From positions 1-7,802 of the forward strand of contig CAZYWP010000138.1 of NCBI GenBank assembly GCA_964651495.1: DNA of 7,802 bases, written 5' to 3'. Each line of letters begins with the position of its first letter. The stretch's first letter is position 1. The notes under the pieces were generated by a model. That model searched no databases. It was not told the DNA's origin and saw only the letters and a program-made list of their open reading frames with translations. Made by a program: the position numbers and the translations under genes. Below, in pieces: positions 1-6,122 of this stretch. The DNA is from CAZNVB01 sp964651495 (GTDB lineage Bacteria > Acidobacteriota > Aminicenantia > Aminicenantales > UBA8522).

Positions 1-236
1 ATGGGGGCGGGTCCTGGCACGGTTCATATCCGGCGAGGCTCGGGATTGGGATTCGACGTACTTCCTCCGGCCATGCCAGAGATGCTTACCTGTTTAGGGC
101 CCCTTCTAATTGGCTAGAAGGGGTAGGGGAAGTTAATATCACTAAGAAGAGTTCCGAAGAGCATCTCTGGGGCCCTCGCCTCTCCTCCTATGAAAATCCT
201 CGAATAACGTTCCTGCGCCCCAAACGGAAATTTTTC
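1..236. other. Left-edge region with no convincing gene
   Basis: No recognisable coding gene is seen here. One plus-strand frame (3-323) is open from the window edge to a TAA at 321-323. It runs 87 nt into the 3' end of the convergent aldehyde dehydrogenase gene, has no start in view, and its translation shows no family I know. The stretch is less GC-rich than the genes to its right, and codons in the open frame do not match theirs. I see no tRNA, rRNA or CRISPR pattern. The only clear structure is the nested inverted repeat listed separately. No hairpin followed by a T-run marks the end of the minus-strand operon that finishes at 237. Confidence 0.5.
76..170. repeat. Nested inverted repeats, possible structured RNA
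   Basis: CCAGAGATGC at 76-85 is exactly complementary to GCATCTCTGG at 161-170, and one more T-A pair (86/160) extends it. Inside it sits a second perfect hairpin, CCCCTTCTA (100-108) with TAGAAGGGG (115-123) and a 6-nt loop. Two nested perfect stems within 95 nt suggest a folded RNA or a mobile-element end. The pair lies just 3' of the minus-strand operon, so it could stabilise or end that transcript, but neither stem has a U-tract. I do not recognise a known RNA family. Confidence 0.4.
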
Positions 237-1640
237 TTATTGGGCAGGGGGATATTTATCCTCAGGCGACTTAGAGAGTTTATGAGAAATGTGCCTCATG
301 CCTGCCCGCACATGCCGGAATAATCGGCTGGCCGTCTTTTTCCCGTAGAGAAAAGAATTGAGGGAGCTCAGGATTTCGGACTTCTCCCGGGAATAGGGGA
401 ACCACCAGAACTTGCGGGATGAGAAGACCGGCCGGTCGGCGCTGATGACTTTGAGATGCGTGAGTTCGGTCAAGGCCAGCTCCCCGAACAACCTCCCCCA
501 GCCGCTCTTCTTTGTCCCCCCCCAGGGGAACTGGGGGAGCCCGACGCCGGCGTCATTGATCCAGACGATGCCGGCTTTGAGCCTTCGAGCGATCGCTCCG
601 GCGTTTTCGAGGTCCCGGCTCCAGACCGACGCTCCCAGGCCGGAAGTCAGAGAATTGACGGCCTCCACGGCCCGGTCGATGGTCTCCACCTCCCGCACCG
701 AGAGGGCCGGGCTCTCCGCTTCCTCGCCGGATGCCGGCGGCGCTCCCGGCCGGCCGGGAAACTGCAACCTCGGCGGCCGCCGCGCGTCCACGTCGGCCGA
801 AGGGTCGAAAATGTCGCCCGGCCGGATCGCCCCGGTCTCCTCTTGCAGTAGGCTCACAAAACGCCGGCTGACCGAGGCATGAACAAACACCTGCTTTGTC
901 CCGACGCAGGACCGGCCCGCCGCCGCAAAAGCGCTCCAGGCGATTCCCCTCGCCGCCCAGGCGAGGTCGGCCTCAGGGCAGACGATGGCGGCGCTTTCTC
1001 CCCCGAGTTCCAGGATGCAGGGCTTGAAATGGCGGCCGCAGATTTCCGCAATCTCGCGTCCGGTTTCGTAGGACCCCAAAAGGATGACCTTGCGGACAGC
1101 GGGGTGGGCAGCCACTTCGCGGGCGGCCTCCGGGCCTCCTTCGACCATGGTGAAAACGCCCTCGGGGAACCCGGACTCGCGGACGAGTGAGCGCAGGATT
1201 GAAGCCGTTTCCGGGCAGCGCTCCGATGGCTTGAGGATGACGGCGTTGCCGCACATCAGCCCGGCGCAGGAGGCCAGAAGCGGCAGGGAAAACGGAAAAT
1301 TGGAGGGTCCGATCACGGCAAGCAGGCCCAGCGGCTCGAAAACGATGACATTGGCCTTGGTCCAGAATCCCGGCCGCAGGTAGCGGAATTTCCTCTCTTT
1401 CAGCCAGCGCGGATATTTTTTCTCAAAAAAACGGAGCATTTCGAGTGCCGCGGTGACCTCCTGACCGGCCACCTCGGTCACAGGCTTACCGGTTTCCGCG
1501 GCCACCGTCCGCATGATCTCTTCCTGACGCCGGACGATATTCCTCCTCAGCCTAGCCAAGACCCGGCCTCTTTCGGCGGGAGAAACTTTGGCCCAGGCTT
1601 CGGCCGACTTCTCCGCTCGGGCGAAAACGTCTGCGTTCAT
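237..1640 (-). CDS. Aldehyde dehydrogenase family protein, shortened in the middle
   Basis: A 467-residue member of the NAD(P)-dependent aldehyde dehydrogenase superfamily, expected to oxidise an aldehyde to a carboxylic acid in the cytoplasm. Visible landmarks are the PSNFPF motif with Asn114, the cofactor-binding lysine in LKPSE (Lys137), the GS-x3-G nucleotide loop (189-194), ELGG with the general base Glu211, the nucleophile Cys245 in AGRSC, and a WIND segment near 360. The C-terminal FWWFPY tail (411-416) is typical of one ALDH branch. The family normally has about 90-95 residues between the GDP-x2-D segment and GLGASVW. Only about 50 are present here, and 286-305 is an odd Pro/Arg/Gly-rich run. 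The Glu-Glu at 306-307 may keep the second conserved glutamate. The ATG overlaps the stop of the decarboxylase homologue as ATGA, so translation is probably coupled. Substrate is unknown; activity is uncertain because of the missing segment. Confidence 0.85.
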   Translation of the reverse strand: MNADVFARAEKSAEAWAKVSPAERGRVLARLRRNIVRRQEEIMRTVAAETGKPVTEVAGQEVTAALEMLRFFEKKYPRWLKERKFRYLRPGFWTKANVIVFEPLGLLAVIGPSNFPFSLPLLASCAGLMCGNAVILKPSERCPETASILRSLVRESGFPEGVFTMVEGGPEAAREVAAHPAVRKVILLGSYETGREIAEICGRHFKPCILELGGESAAIVCPEADLAWAARGIAWSAFAAAGRSCVGTKQVFVHASVSRRFVSLLQEETGAIRPGDIFDPSADVDARRPPRLQFPGRPGAPPASGEEAESPALSVREVETIDRAVEAVNSLTSGLGASVWSRDLENAGAIARRLKAGIVWINDAGVGLPQFPWGGTKKSGWGRLFGELALTELTHLKVISADRPVFSSRKFWWFPYSREKSEILSSLNSFLYGKKTASRLFRHVRAGMRHISHKLSKSPEDKYPPAQ

Positions 1641-3016
1641 GGTTCGAGACTCGCTTCCGGCCAGAGATCTCTGGCGAACAGATCGTCGAAGGTCTCCCGT
1701 CTGCGGATGAGCGCCGCCTTCCCGTTTTCGAGCATGACGATCGCCGGACGGGGCCCGGCAAAGTTGTTCCCCAGCGAGGTGAAGTAGGCGCCCGTATCCA
1801 TCACCGCGATCACGTCACCCGGGGAGAGCCGGGGAAGCATCCGTTGGGCGGCCACGAGGTCGAGAGGGGTAGGAAGGCTTCCGTAGAGGGTATACTTTTT
1901 TGCCTCCGACGCTCCCGCTTTGGTGGCGACGAAGAGGGCGTGATACTCGGCAAGCAGGAGATGTGACAGGCTCATGGCTCCGCCGTCACATATGGCGGCC
2001 GCTCTGCGCCTCCTTTCGCTGACCGATTTCACGCCCAGGAGGAGAATCTGGGAGGGTCCGCTGACGGCCCTTCCCGGCTCGACATAGATCTTCGGAACGG
2101 CAATGCCGCGGCCGCTCGCATAGTTGCGCAGCGCTGCCGCGCATGCGGAGGCGACGCCCTTGAGCAGCCCGGCATGAGAGTGGGCACGCGGTGGCTTCTG
2201 GGGTCTGTTCCAGGCGAACAGGCGGACGGCTTCCCAGATTCCTATTTCTTTCAGGGTGGAGATGTTGAACCCGCCGCCGATATCCAGGATTTCCGGGACG
2301 AGCCCCGCTTCGAGCAGGTCATCACAGAAACCCAGGGTTCTTTTTATGGCTTCCCGGTAGGGGGAGACATCCCCGATCCCCGAGCCGATGTGGAAATGGA
2401 GCCCGCGGAAGCGGACAGCGGAAGAGCCCCGGAGGATAGAAAGGGCTGCTTCCCATTCGCCGCTTCCGCGGACAAACCCGATCGGGCTGGCGGCGGTTCC
2501 CGAGGATAGGGTGAAGTCGAAGGGCCTTCGCCTCAAACCCGGGTTAATTCTCAGTCCCGCATTTGCCGTCAGGCCGAGCTCGGCGGAGGTCTTTTCCAGA
2601 GCCCTGAGCTCGGCCGCACTGTGGACGGTGATCAGCGCGGCGTCGGCTTCTACCGCCCGGCGGAGCAGGGAAGCCGGCTTGTTGGAGCCGTTAACGATGA
2701 TTCGTTCGCCTCGCAGGCCAAGCCGGGCCGCCAACCGGAGCTCCGCCTCGGAAATGACCTCGGCCCCGACGCCCGCATTGGCCAGACGGCGCAGGACTTC
2801 GGGGACGGGATTTGTTTTATAGGAAAAGAATATCTCTGGCTTGAGACCCTGGCCCTGGAAGGCGTCCCGGATCGTGGTTGTTGCCCGTTGGAGCGCGGTT
2901 GCGCTCACCACGTAAAGGGGAGTGCCCATGGTCCGGGCGAGCTCCGGCAGGCTGCATCCCTCCCAGTGGAATTCGCCCCCCCGATTCTCCAGGTTCCAGC
3001 CGGCCGGGTCGATCAT
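1637..3016 (-). CDS. LysA/BtrK-type fold-III PLP decarboxylase homologue lacking the catalytic Cys
   Basis: A 459-residue alanine-racemase-fold (fold type III) PLP protein like diaminopimelate/ornithine decarboxylases, with full family length. The PLP lysine is Lys67 in FFSYKTNP. HFHIGSGIGD (207-216) and LDIGGGF (244-250) bind cofactor and phosphate, EPGRAVSG is at 313-320, and DTGAYF (407-412) is the aromatic active-site segment. The normal G-P-x-C-x-S/P-x-D loop, whose Cys reaches into the partner active site as proton donor, reads G-S-L-P-T-P-L-D (379-386), so Cys is replaced by Pro382. The T-P-L-D part suits BtrK-like and exosortase-associated relatives better than true LysA. The frame stays open upstream to 3829 but that part overlaps the permease. 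The start at 3016 is chosen because of an ATGA overlap with the permease stop and a GAGGA ribosome site 7 nt upstream. Probable role: decarboxylation or a related reaction on an amino acid. Substrate unknown. Confidence 0.85.
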   Translation of the reverse strand: MIDPAGWNLENRGGEFHWEGCSLPELARTMGTPLYVVSATALQRATTTIRDAFQGQGLKPEIFFSYKTNPVPEVLRRLANAGVGAEVISEAELRLAARLGLRGERIIVNGSNKPASLLRRAVEADAALITVHSAAELRALEKTSAELGLTANAGLRINPGLRRRPFDFTLSSGTAASPIGFVRGSGEWEAALSILRGSSAVRFRGLHFHIGSGIGDVSPYREAIKRTLGFCDDLLEAGLVPEILDIGGGFNISTLKEIGIWEAVRLFAWNRPQKPPRAHSHAGLLKGVASACAAALRNYASGRGIAVPKIYVEPGRAVSGPSQILLLGVKSVSERRRRAAAICDGGAMSLSHLLLAEYHALFVATKAGASEAKKYTLYGSLPTPLDLVAAQRMLPRLSPGDVIAVMDTGAYFTSLGNNFAGPRPAIVMLENGKAALIRRRETFDDLFARDLWPEASLEP

Positions 3017-3777
3017 TTGCGGATCCTCATTCTCCGCCAAAATATGGCCATGGCTGCAAGGAGCAGAATGCTTCCGTAGGCCAGGCCGCCCAGAAGCGAG
3101 GGAACGACGGAGTGCTCGGTGAAGGCCGAGGCCATGCTCAACTGCGAGGGGAAATAGGCCGGCAGATGGCGGATGATGGCCTTGTTCTGGGCGTCGGCGT
3201 AGTAGATGGGATTCTGGAGCCAGCCGGCGTCGATATTGGCCAGGAGGACGATGAACAGGATTCCTTCCAGCTCCCGCTTGAAGACCGCGCCGACGAAGAG
3301 GCCGTAGCAGCCGTAAACGTAACCCGCCAGCATAAAGCCCAGGATGACGAGAGCCAAACGGTCGGGACGGAAAAAAAGGAGAAGAAGGAGCGCGATATAC
3401 GATCCGATGACGACGATCAGGCAGACGAGGACGGCGAACTTGGAGAGGATGAGCTCCGTGGTCTTGAAGCCGCAGAGGAGCAGCCGGCGGTTGGCCGCGG
3501 CATGTTTCTGGGTGAGGTTCAGGGCGAAGAACGAGGTCAGGAGCCCCACGGCGGCCAGCCCGATGAAGATGAGGGCTTCGTGGCGCTGGCTCACCCGGAT
3601 CAAAGCTTGCTGCGAGACCGAGGCCAGCTTGAAAATGATGGTCTTGTGAGTTGTGGTGAGGAGGATGACGGCGTAGAAGACGGTGGGGATGAGAAAGAGG
3701 AGGATGACGGCGATCCGGCTGCGCAGCAACTCGCGCCCCGACATCCGCCATCCGGTCCCGATGTATCTCAGGCGCAT
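3013..3777 (-). CDS. ABC-2 type transporter permease
   Basis: A 254-residue integral membrane protein with about six hydrophobic spans, near residues 22-41, 69-88, 112-135, 140-162, 171-184 and 226-247. The basic stretch before the third span (RRLLLCGFKTTE, 98-109) and the loop H-L-P-A-Y-F-P (204-210) fit ABC-2 permeases, which usually export drugs, lipids, glycans or peptides. It should pair with the ATPase encoded just upstream; two permeases and two ATPases would make a small exporter. The start ATG lies 10 nt inside the ATPase gene, behind a GAGGGGG ribosome site about 8 nt away. The stop overlaps the next start by 4 nt. Sequence does not reveal the substrate. Placement between lipid-type and amino-acid-type enzymes suggests it moves the operon's product or an intermediate. 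Confidence 0.85.
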   Translation of the reverse strand: MRLRYIGTGWRMSGRELLRSRIAVILLFLIPTVFYAVILLTTTHKTIIFKLASVSQQALIRVSQRHEALIFIGLAAVGLLTSFFALNLTQKHAAANRRLLLCGFKTTELILSKFAVLVCLIVVIGSYIALLLLLFFRPDRLALVILGFMLAGYVYGCYGLFVGAVFKRELEGILFIVLLANIDAGWLQNPIYYADAQNKAIIRHLPAYFPSQLSMASAFTEHSVVPSLLGGLAYGSILLLAAMAIFWRRMRIRK

Positions 3778-4418
3778 CGCAGCACCCCCTCTTTGAGCTC
3801 GACCAGAGCGTTGAACCTGGAACGGTCATAGATGAAATGCGTGACGATCAGGATGCCGCATCCCCGAGCCTTCAACTCTTCTGCATAGTCCCAGAAGTGG
3901 AGGTAGGTCTCCCAGTCGAACCCGGAGTACGGCTCGTCCAGGATCAGGAGCCCGGGCGAATGGATGAGGGCCAAGCAGAAGTTGAGCTTCTGTTTCGTCC
4001 CCCCGCTCAAGGTGGAGACCAGCCTGTTTTCGTAGGCTTCGAACCGGAACCTCCGGAGGAGCGTTCCTTTTATCTCCTGCCAGCCGGGAGAAAATCCGCT
4101 TCCAGTCAGTCCATAGGCCGCGGCGAAGTAGTTGAAGTTCTCCCGGATGGTCAGGGTTTCGAACACCAGCAAATCCTGAGGACAGTAGCCGGCCCTCGCC
4201 CGGGCGTCGACGGCGCCGGAATTCGGCCGGAGAAGTCCGACGATGATCTTGAGCAAGGTCGTCTTGCCCGAGCCGTTCTCACCGACGATCCCGGCGACTT
4301 CGCCCCGCCGGATGCGGAAGCTGACGTCCCTCAATACCCGGTTCCGGCCGAAGGACTTCGAAACGTTACGGACGTCGAGCACGATTTGATCAGCATCGCT
4401 TTTGGATATAGTCACCAT
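3768..4418 (-). CDS. ABC transporter ATP-binding protein
   Basis: A compact 216-residue ABC ATPase, a single nucleotide-binding domain on the cytoplasmic face of the membrane. It carries Walker A GENGSGKT (46-53), Q-loop Gln81 in YCPQD, signature LSGGTKQ (137-143), Walker B LLILDE (157-162), D-loop SGFD (165-168) and switch His194 in VTH. All catalytic residues are present, so it should hydrolyse ATP. It partners with the ABC-2 permease whose start overlaps its end by 10 nt. A longer in-frame start upstream would run deep into the preceding gene. The ATG at 4418 is preferred because an AAAGGA site lies about 8 nt upstream and it overlaps the preceding stop by 7 nt. Its C-terminus ends soon after the switch histidine, without an added regulatory domain. 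Confidence 0.92.
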   Translation of the reverse strand: MVTISKSDADQIVLDVRNVSKSFGRNRVLRDVSFRIRRGEVAGIVGENGSGKTTLLKIIVGLLRPNSGAVDARARAGYCPQDLLVFETLTIRENFNYFAAAYGLTGSGFSPGWQEIKGTLLRRFRFEAYENRLVSTLSGGTKQKLNFCLALIHSPGLLILDEPYSGFDWETYLHFWDYAEELKARGCGILIVTHFIYDRSRFNALVELKEGVLRCA

Positions 4419-5881
4419 GAGCCGATCCTTTTCCAGTGATAGCTGGCGATGAAGAAGACGAGCCCGCTCACCGCCAGAAGAACCGGGAGAAGGGGAAGGC
4501 TCCGGACCGCCGCTTCCAGGCTCCAGGGGCGCGGGGAAAACGGGCCGGCGCCGGGGGAGAGCAGGAAGAGCATCGCCACTCCGACAAGAAACATTACGGC
4601 GCAGCTCAGATGTCCCTCGTTGAGGCACTCGAGGATGGAATACCGCCTCTCGCGGGTGAATTCGATAAAGCCGCGGCCGACCGGATAGAGGAGGAAGACG
4701 AGAGCGGTTAGAAACCCGGCCGGGAGCGGGAAGTTGGCCAGGAGGTTGACCGAGATGAAGAGGACCAGTCCCTCGACGGCGGAATACAGCGGCGCGGGGT
4801 GCCGCAGGGACTGCGGTCCGCCGTTCAGGCGGACGACCTTGGCCTCCGGATTATGATAGACGATGCCGTGGGTGGTGGAGCGCTTGCCCCAGCAACAGCC
4901 GTAGGTCAGGCAGCCGATCCGGCCGAAGGCGTAACCAATGAACATCCCCCGGACTACAATATCGAGGACCATCAGGGGTGAATAATGGAAGACGATCCCA
5001 AAAATGAGACAGGCAAAGACCAGGCCGAAGAGAGCCCCGAAAGAGACGAACCCCACCTGCCGCGCTCCCCAGCGCGGCTGTCTCACGACCTCTCTCCAGT
5101 GTCCGAGCCACCAGAATGCCCGGGCGAAAAACGCCCCCAGCAGGGAGGCGCCGACGAGAAAGACGGACACGTATTTTTTTTCGACGCCCTGGACGATGAA
5201 GAGGCCGCTCGTGTGGAGCATGAAGATAAATGACCCGAGGGTGACGAAGATTCCGTAGCTCACCAGGATGAGGTTGCCGCGGCGGAAGAAGACCGTCCAG
5301 TCGGCCAGCCGGTTGAGCCGGGGGAGGAGCGCCGGGAGCGCCGGATGGAAAGCTGCGGCGATCGGGCGGGAAATCGTCCTTGGAATGAGCAACGGCGTCC
5401 TCTTTTTGTACTCGGCATAGTCCTCCCCGTAGCGGGCGCAGAGCACGGGTTCCTCGTAGAACAGGGCATACCCGACCCAGCCGAAGATGAGGAGGGGAGT
5501 GCTGAAGGCGAGAGACCAGAAGGACCTCAGCAGAGCGGCCAGGCCGGCAAAGGCGGCCGTGTAGCCGAGGTAGATCGGATGGCGCAGACGTTTATAAATT
5601 CCGGTCGAGACGAACCGGCCCGGCGGAAGATGGGAAATGGGCAGCCCCTTGCCCCGGACCCAGAGTTGTCCCATGCTCAACAGGGTGAAGGCCAGGCCGA
5701 GCCCTAAGAGTGTCAGGCCGGACGCCTGCAGCCCGTCTGCGGCTTCGATCCGGACCGGAACGAGAGCGTCCATCCGGAAGCCCAGAGAGAGGAGAAAGCC
5801 CGGGAGCAGAACCCAGAAGACCAGGACGTAGACGGCGACGGTCGAAGCGACCGACAGCGGAGATCTCTTTTGCCCCCGCAC
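4412..5881 (-). CDS. Membrane fusion: isoprenylcysteine methyltransferase-like domain plus Lgt-like domain
   Basis: A 489-residue polytopic membrane protein made of two enzyme families. Residues about 15-168 resemble the isoprenylcysteine carboxyl methyltransferase/phospholipid methyltransferase superfamily: RHPIYLG (100-106), FYEEPVL (141-147), and the RYGEDYAEYKKRTPLLIP ending (150-167), which form the S-adenosylmethionine site in this family. Residues about 195-440 resemble prolipoprotein diacylglyceryl transferase (Lgt): GRIGC-x3-GCCWGK (320-333), HPAPLY (361-366), Y-x3-R-x3-EF-x-R (399-410). The Lgt histidine motif (S-F-H/Y-G-G-L) reads V-S-F-G-A-L (279-284), and the usual Asn of F-L-N-G-C-C is Tyr327, so ordinary lipoprotein maturation is doubtful. 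A hydrophobic C-terminal span follows (about 462-480). The GTG at 5881 is chosen over an ATG at 5935 because AAAGGAG lies 5 nt before it and the ATG has no ribosome site. First gene of the operon. Likely acts on a lipid or prenylated substrate; the reaction is unknown. Confidence 0.8.
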   Translation of the reverse strand: MRGQKRSPLSVASTVAVYVLVFWVLLPGFLLSLGFRMDALVPVRIEAADGLQASGLTLLGLGLAFTLLSMGQLWVRGKGLPISHLPPGRFVSTGIYKRLRHPIYLGYTAAFAGLAALLRSFWSLAFSTPLLIFGWVGYALFYEEPVLCARYGEDYAEYKKRTPLLIPRTISRPIAAAFHPALPALLPRLNRLADWTVFFRRGNLILVSYGIFVTLGSFIFMLHTSGLFIVQGVEKKYVSVFLVGASLLGAFFARAFWWLGHWREVVRQPRWGARQVGFVSFGALFGLVFACLIFGIVFHYSPLMVLDIVVRGMFIGYAFGRIGCLTYGCCWGKRSTTHGIVYHNPEAKVVRLNGGPQSLRHPAPLYSAVEGLVLFISVNLLANFPLPAGFLTALVFLLYPVGRGFIEFTRERRYSILECLNEGHLSCAVMFLVGVAMLFLLSPGAGPFSPRPWSLEAAVRSLPLLPVLLAVSGLVFFIASYHWKRIGSW

Positions 5882-5883
5882 GG

Positions 5884-5958
5884 CTACTCCTTTACAGGAG
5901 ATTGACCTCTTGGAGTGAGGAGGTCGAAGTACCATTTTTTCAGGTTGAAGCGGCTCAT
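5884..5958 (-). CDS. Possible 24-residue leader peptide or gene remnant
   Basis: A short frame runs ATG (5958) to TAG (5886-5884), ending 2 nt before the GTG of the fusion gene. Its first 15 residues, MSRFNLKKWYFDLLT, look like the start of a real protein and use GC-rich codons like the neighbours (CGC, TTC, CTG, GAC, CTC). The last ten codons (CCA, AGA, GGT, CAA, TCT, GTA and others) do not. AGAGAAG lies about 5 nt before the ATG and GGAGG further upstream. It may be a leader peptide coupling translation into the fusion gene, or the surviving N-terminus of a deleted gene. The K-W-Y-F-D start recalls CrtC/AttH lipocalin-like proteins, but this is only memory and too short to prove. Confidence 0.4.
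   Translation of the reverse strand: MSRFNLKKWYFDLLTPRGQSPVKE
5887..5893 (-). promoter_or_regulatory. Strong ribosome-binding site deciding a GTG start
   Basis: AAAGGAG on the minus strand lies 5 nt (TAGCC) ahead of the GTG at 5881-5879. It is the best ribosome site in the operon and is the reason the fusion gene is started there. It overlaps the last codons of the 24-codon frame that ends at 5884, so ribosomes finishing that frame would stop directly at this site. Confidence 0.75.
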
Positions 5959-6009
5959 GCTGTCTTCTCTATCCTCCAGGCCCAATCTAATTTCCTGACC
6001 TCTCGGAGT
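5903..6009. repeat. Pair of 14-bp direct repeats flanking the operon leader
   Basis: TGACCTCTTGGAGT at 5903-5916 and TGACCTCTCGGAGT at 5996-6009 match at 13 of 14 bases and lie 93 bp apart. The first is inside the 24-codon frame, just where its codon use changes; the second touches the TGTCA array. The first copy also forms part of a small hairpin, GACCTC (5904-5909) with GAGGTC (5920-5925). They may be a regulator's half-sites or traces of a short-repeat recombination. Confidence 0.4.
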
Positions 6010-6015
6010 TGTCAA
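5984..6015 (-). promoter_or_regulatory. Candidate leftward promoter of the five-gene operon
   Basis: On the minus strand, TTGACA (6015-6010) is followed after 20 bp by TAGATT (5989-5984), a fair -10 hexamer. The spacer is longer than the usual 17 bp, so if real it probably needs an activator, and the overlapping TGTCA array could bind one. Transcription would begin near 5977, about 20 nt before the ATG of the short leader frame. Confidence 0.3.
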
Positions 6016-6053
6016 AAGGGTGTCAAGGGTTTGTTAATAAGCTGTCAATATCC
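6009..6053 (+). promoter_or_regulatory. Double Pho-box-like operator (four 11-bp repeats)
   Basis: TGTCA (6010-6014), TGTCA (6021-6025), TGTTA (6032-6036) and TGTCA (6043-6047) recur at exactly 11-bp steps, each followed by six variable bases. This is the layout of the PhoB box (CTGTCA plus an AT-rich spacer, 11-bp units), with room for two response-regulator dimers. The spacers here are less AT-rich than in E. coli. It lies between the divergent operon and the rightward genes and could serve either. Read rightward, the units have the usual PhoB orientation. Another OmpR/PhoB-family regulator is equally possible. Confidence 0.55.
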
Positions 6054-6090
6054 AAAAATGCGTTGATCTTGCGGGAAAAAAAGGCTAAAA

Positions 6091-6121
6091 TTGACTTGCT
6101 CGGTGCCTTGGGTTTGAGAAT
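6091..6121 (+). promoter_or_regulatory. Candidate rightward promoter
   Basis: TTGACT (6091-6096), preceded by an A-rich stretch (6076-6090), is followed after 19 bp by GAGAAT (6116-6121), a weak -10. It lies about 44 bp past the last TGTCA unit, where an activator could act, and about 90 nt before the next gene. The long spacer and weak -10 keep confidence low. Confidence 0.3.
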
Positions 6122-6122
6122 T

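Noticed and set aside
1..60. tRNA or tmRNA 3' end suggested by GGTTCATATCC (20-30)
   Set aside because: The flanking bases do not form a T-stem or acceptor stem.
100..123. Intrinsic terminator for the minus-strand operon
   Set aside because: The stem is perfect but no T-run follows on either strand.
3..323. Plus-strand open frame entering from the left edge
   Set aside because: No start in view, no recognisable family, codon use unlike the neighbours, and it overlaps the C-terminal coding end of the aldehyde dehydrogenase by 87 nt. A real 3' gene end cannot be excluded.
3017..3829. N-terminal extension of the decarboxylase frame to 730 residues
   Set aside because: The extension is out of frame across the permease and is Arg/Pro/His-rich shadow sequence; the start at 3016 has an ATGA overlap and a good ribosome site.
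2878..3831. 317-codon plus-strand open frame
   Set aside because: It lies antisense to the permease and decarboxylase genes, which have clear family motifs; its acidic, repetitive composition is that of a GC-rich shadow frame.
4419..4628. N-terminal extension of the ABC ATPase to 286 residues
   Set aside because: It overlaps the 3' coding part of the fusion gene, lacks family similarity, and the ATG at 4418 has a proper ribosome site.
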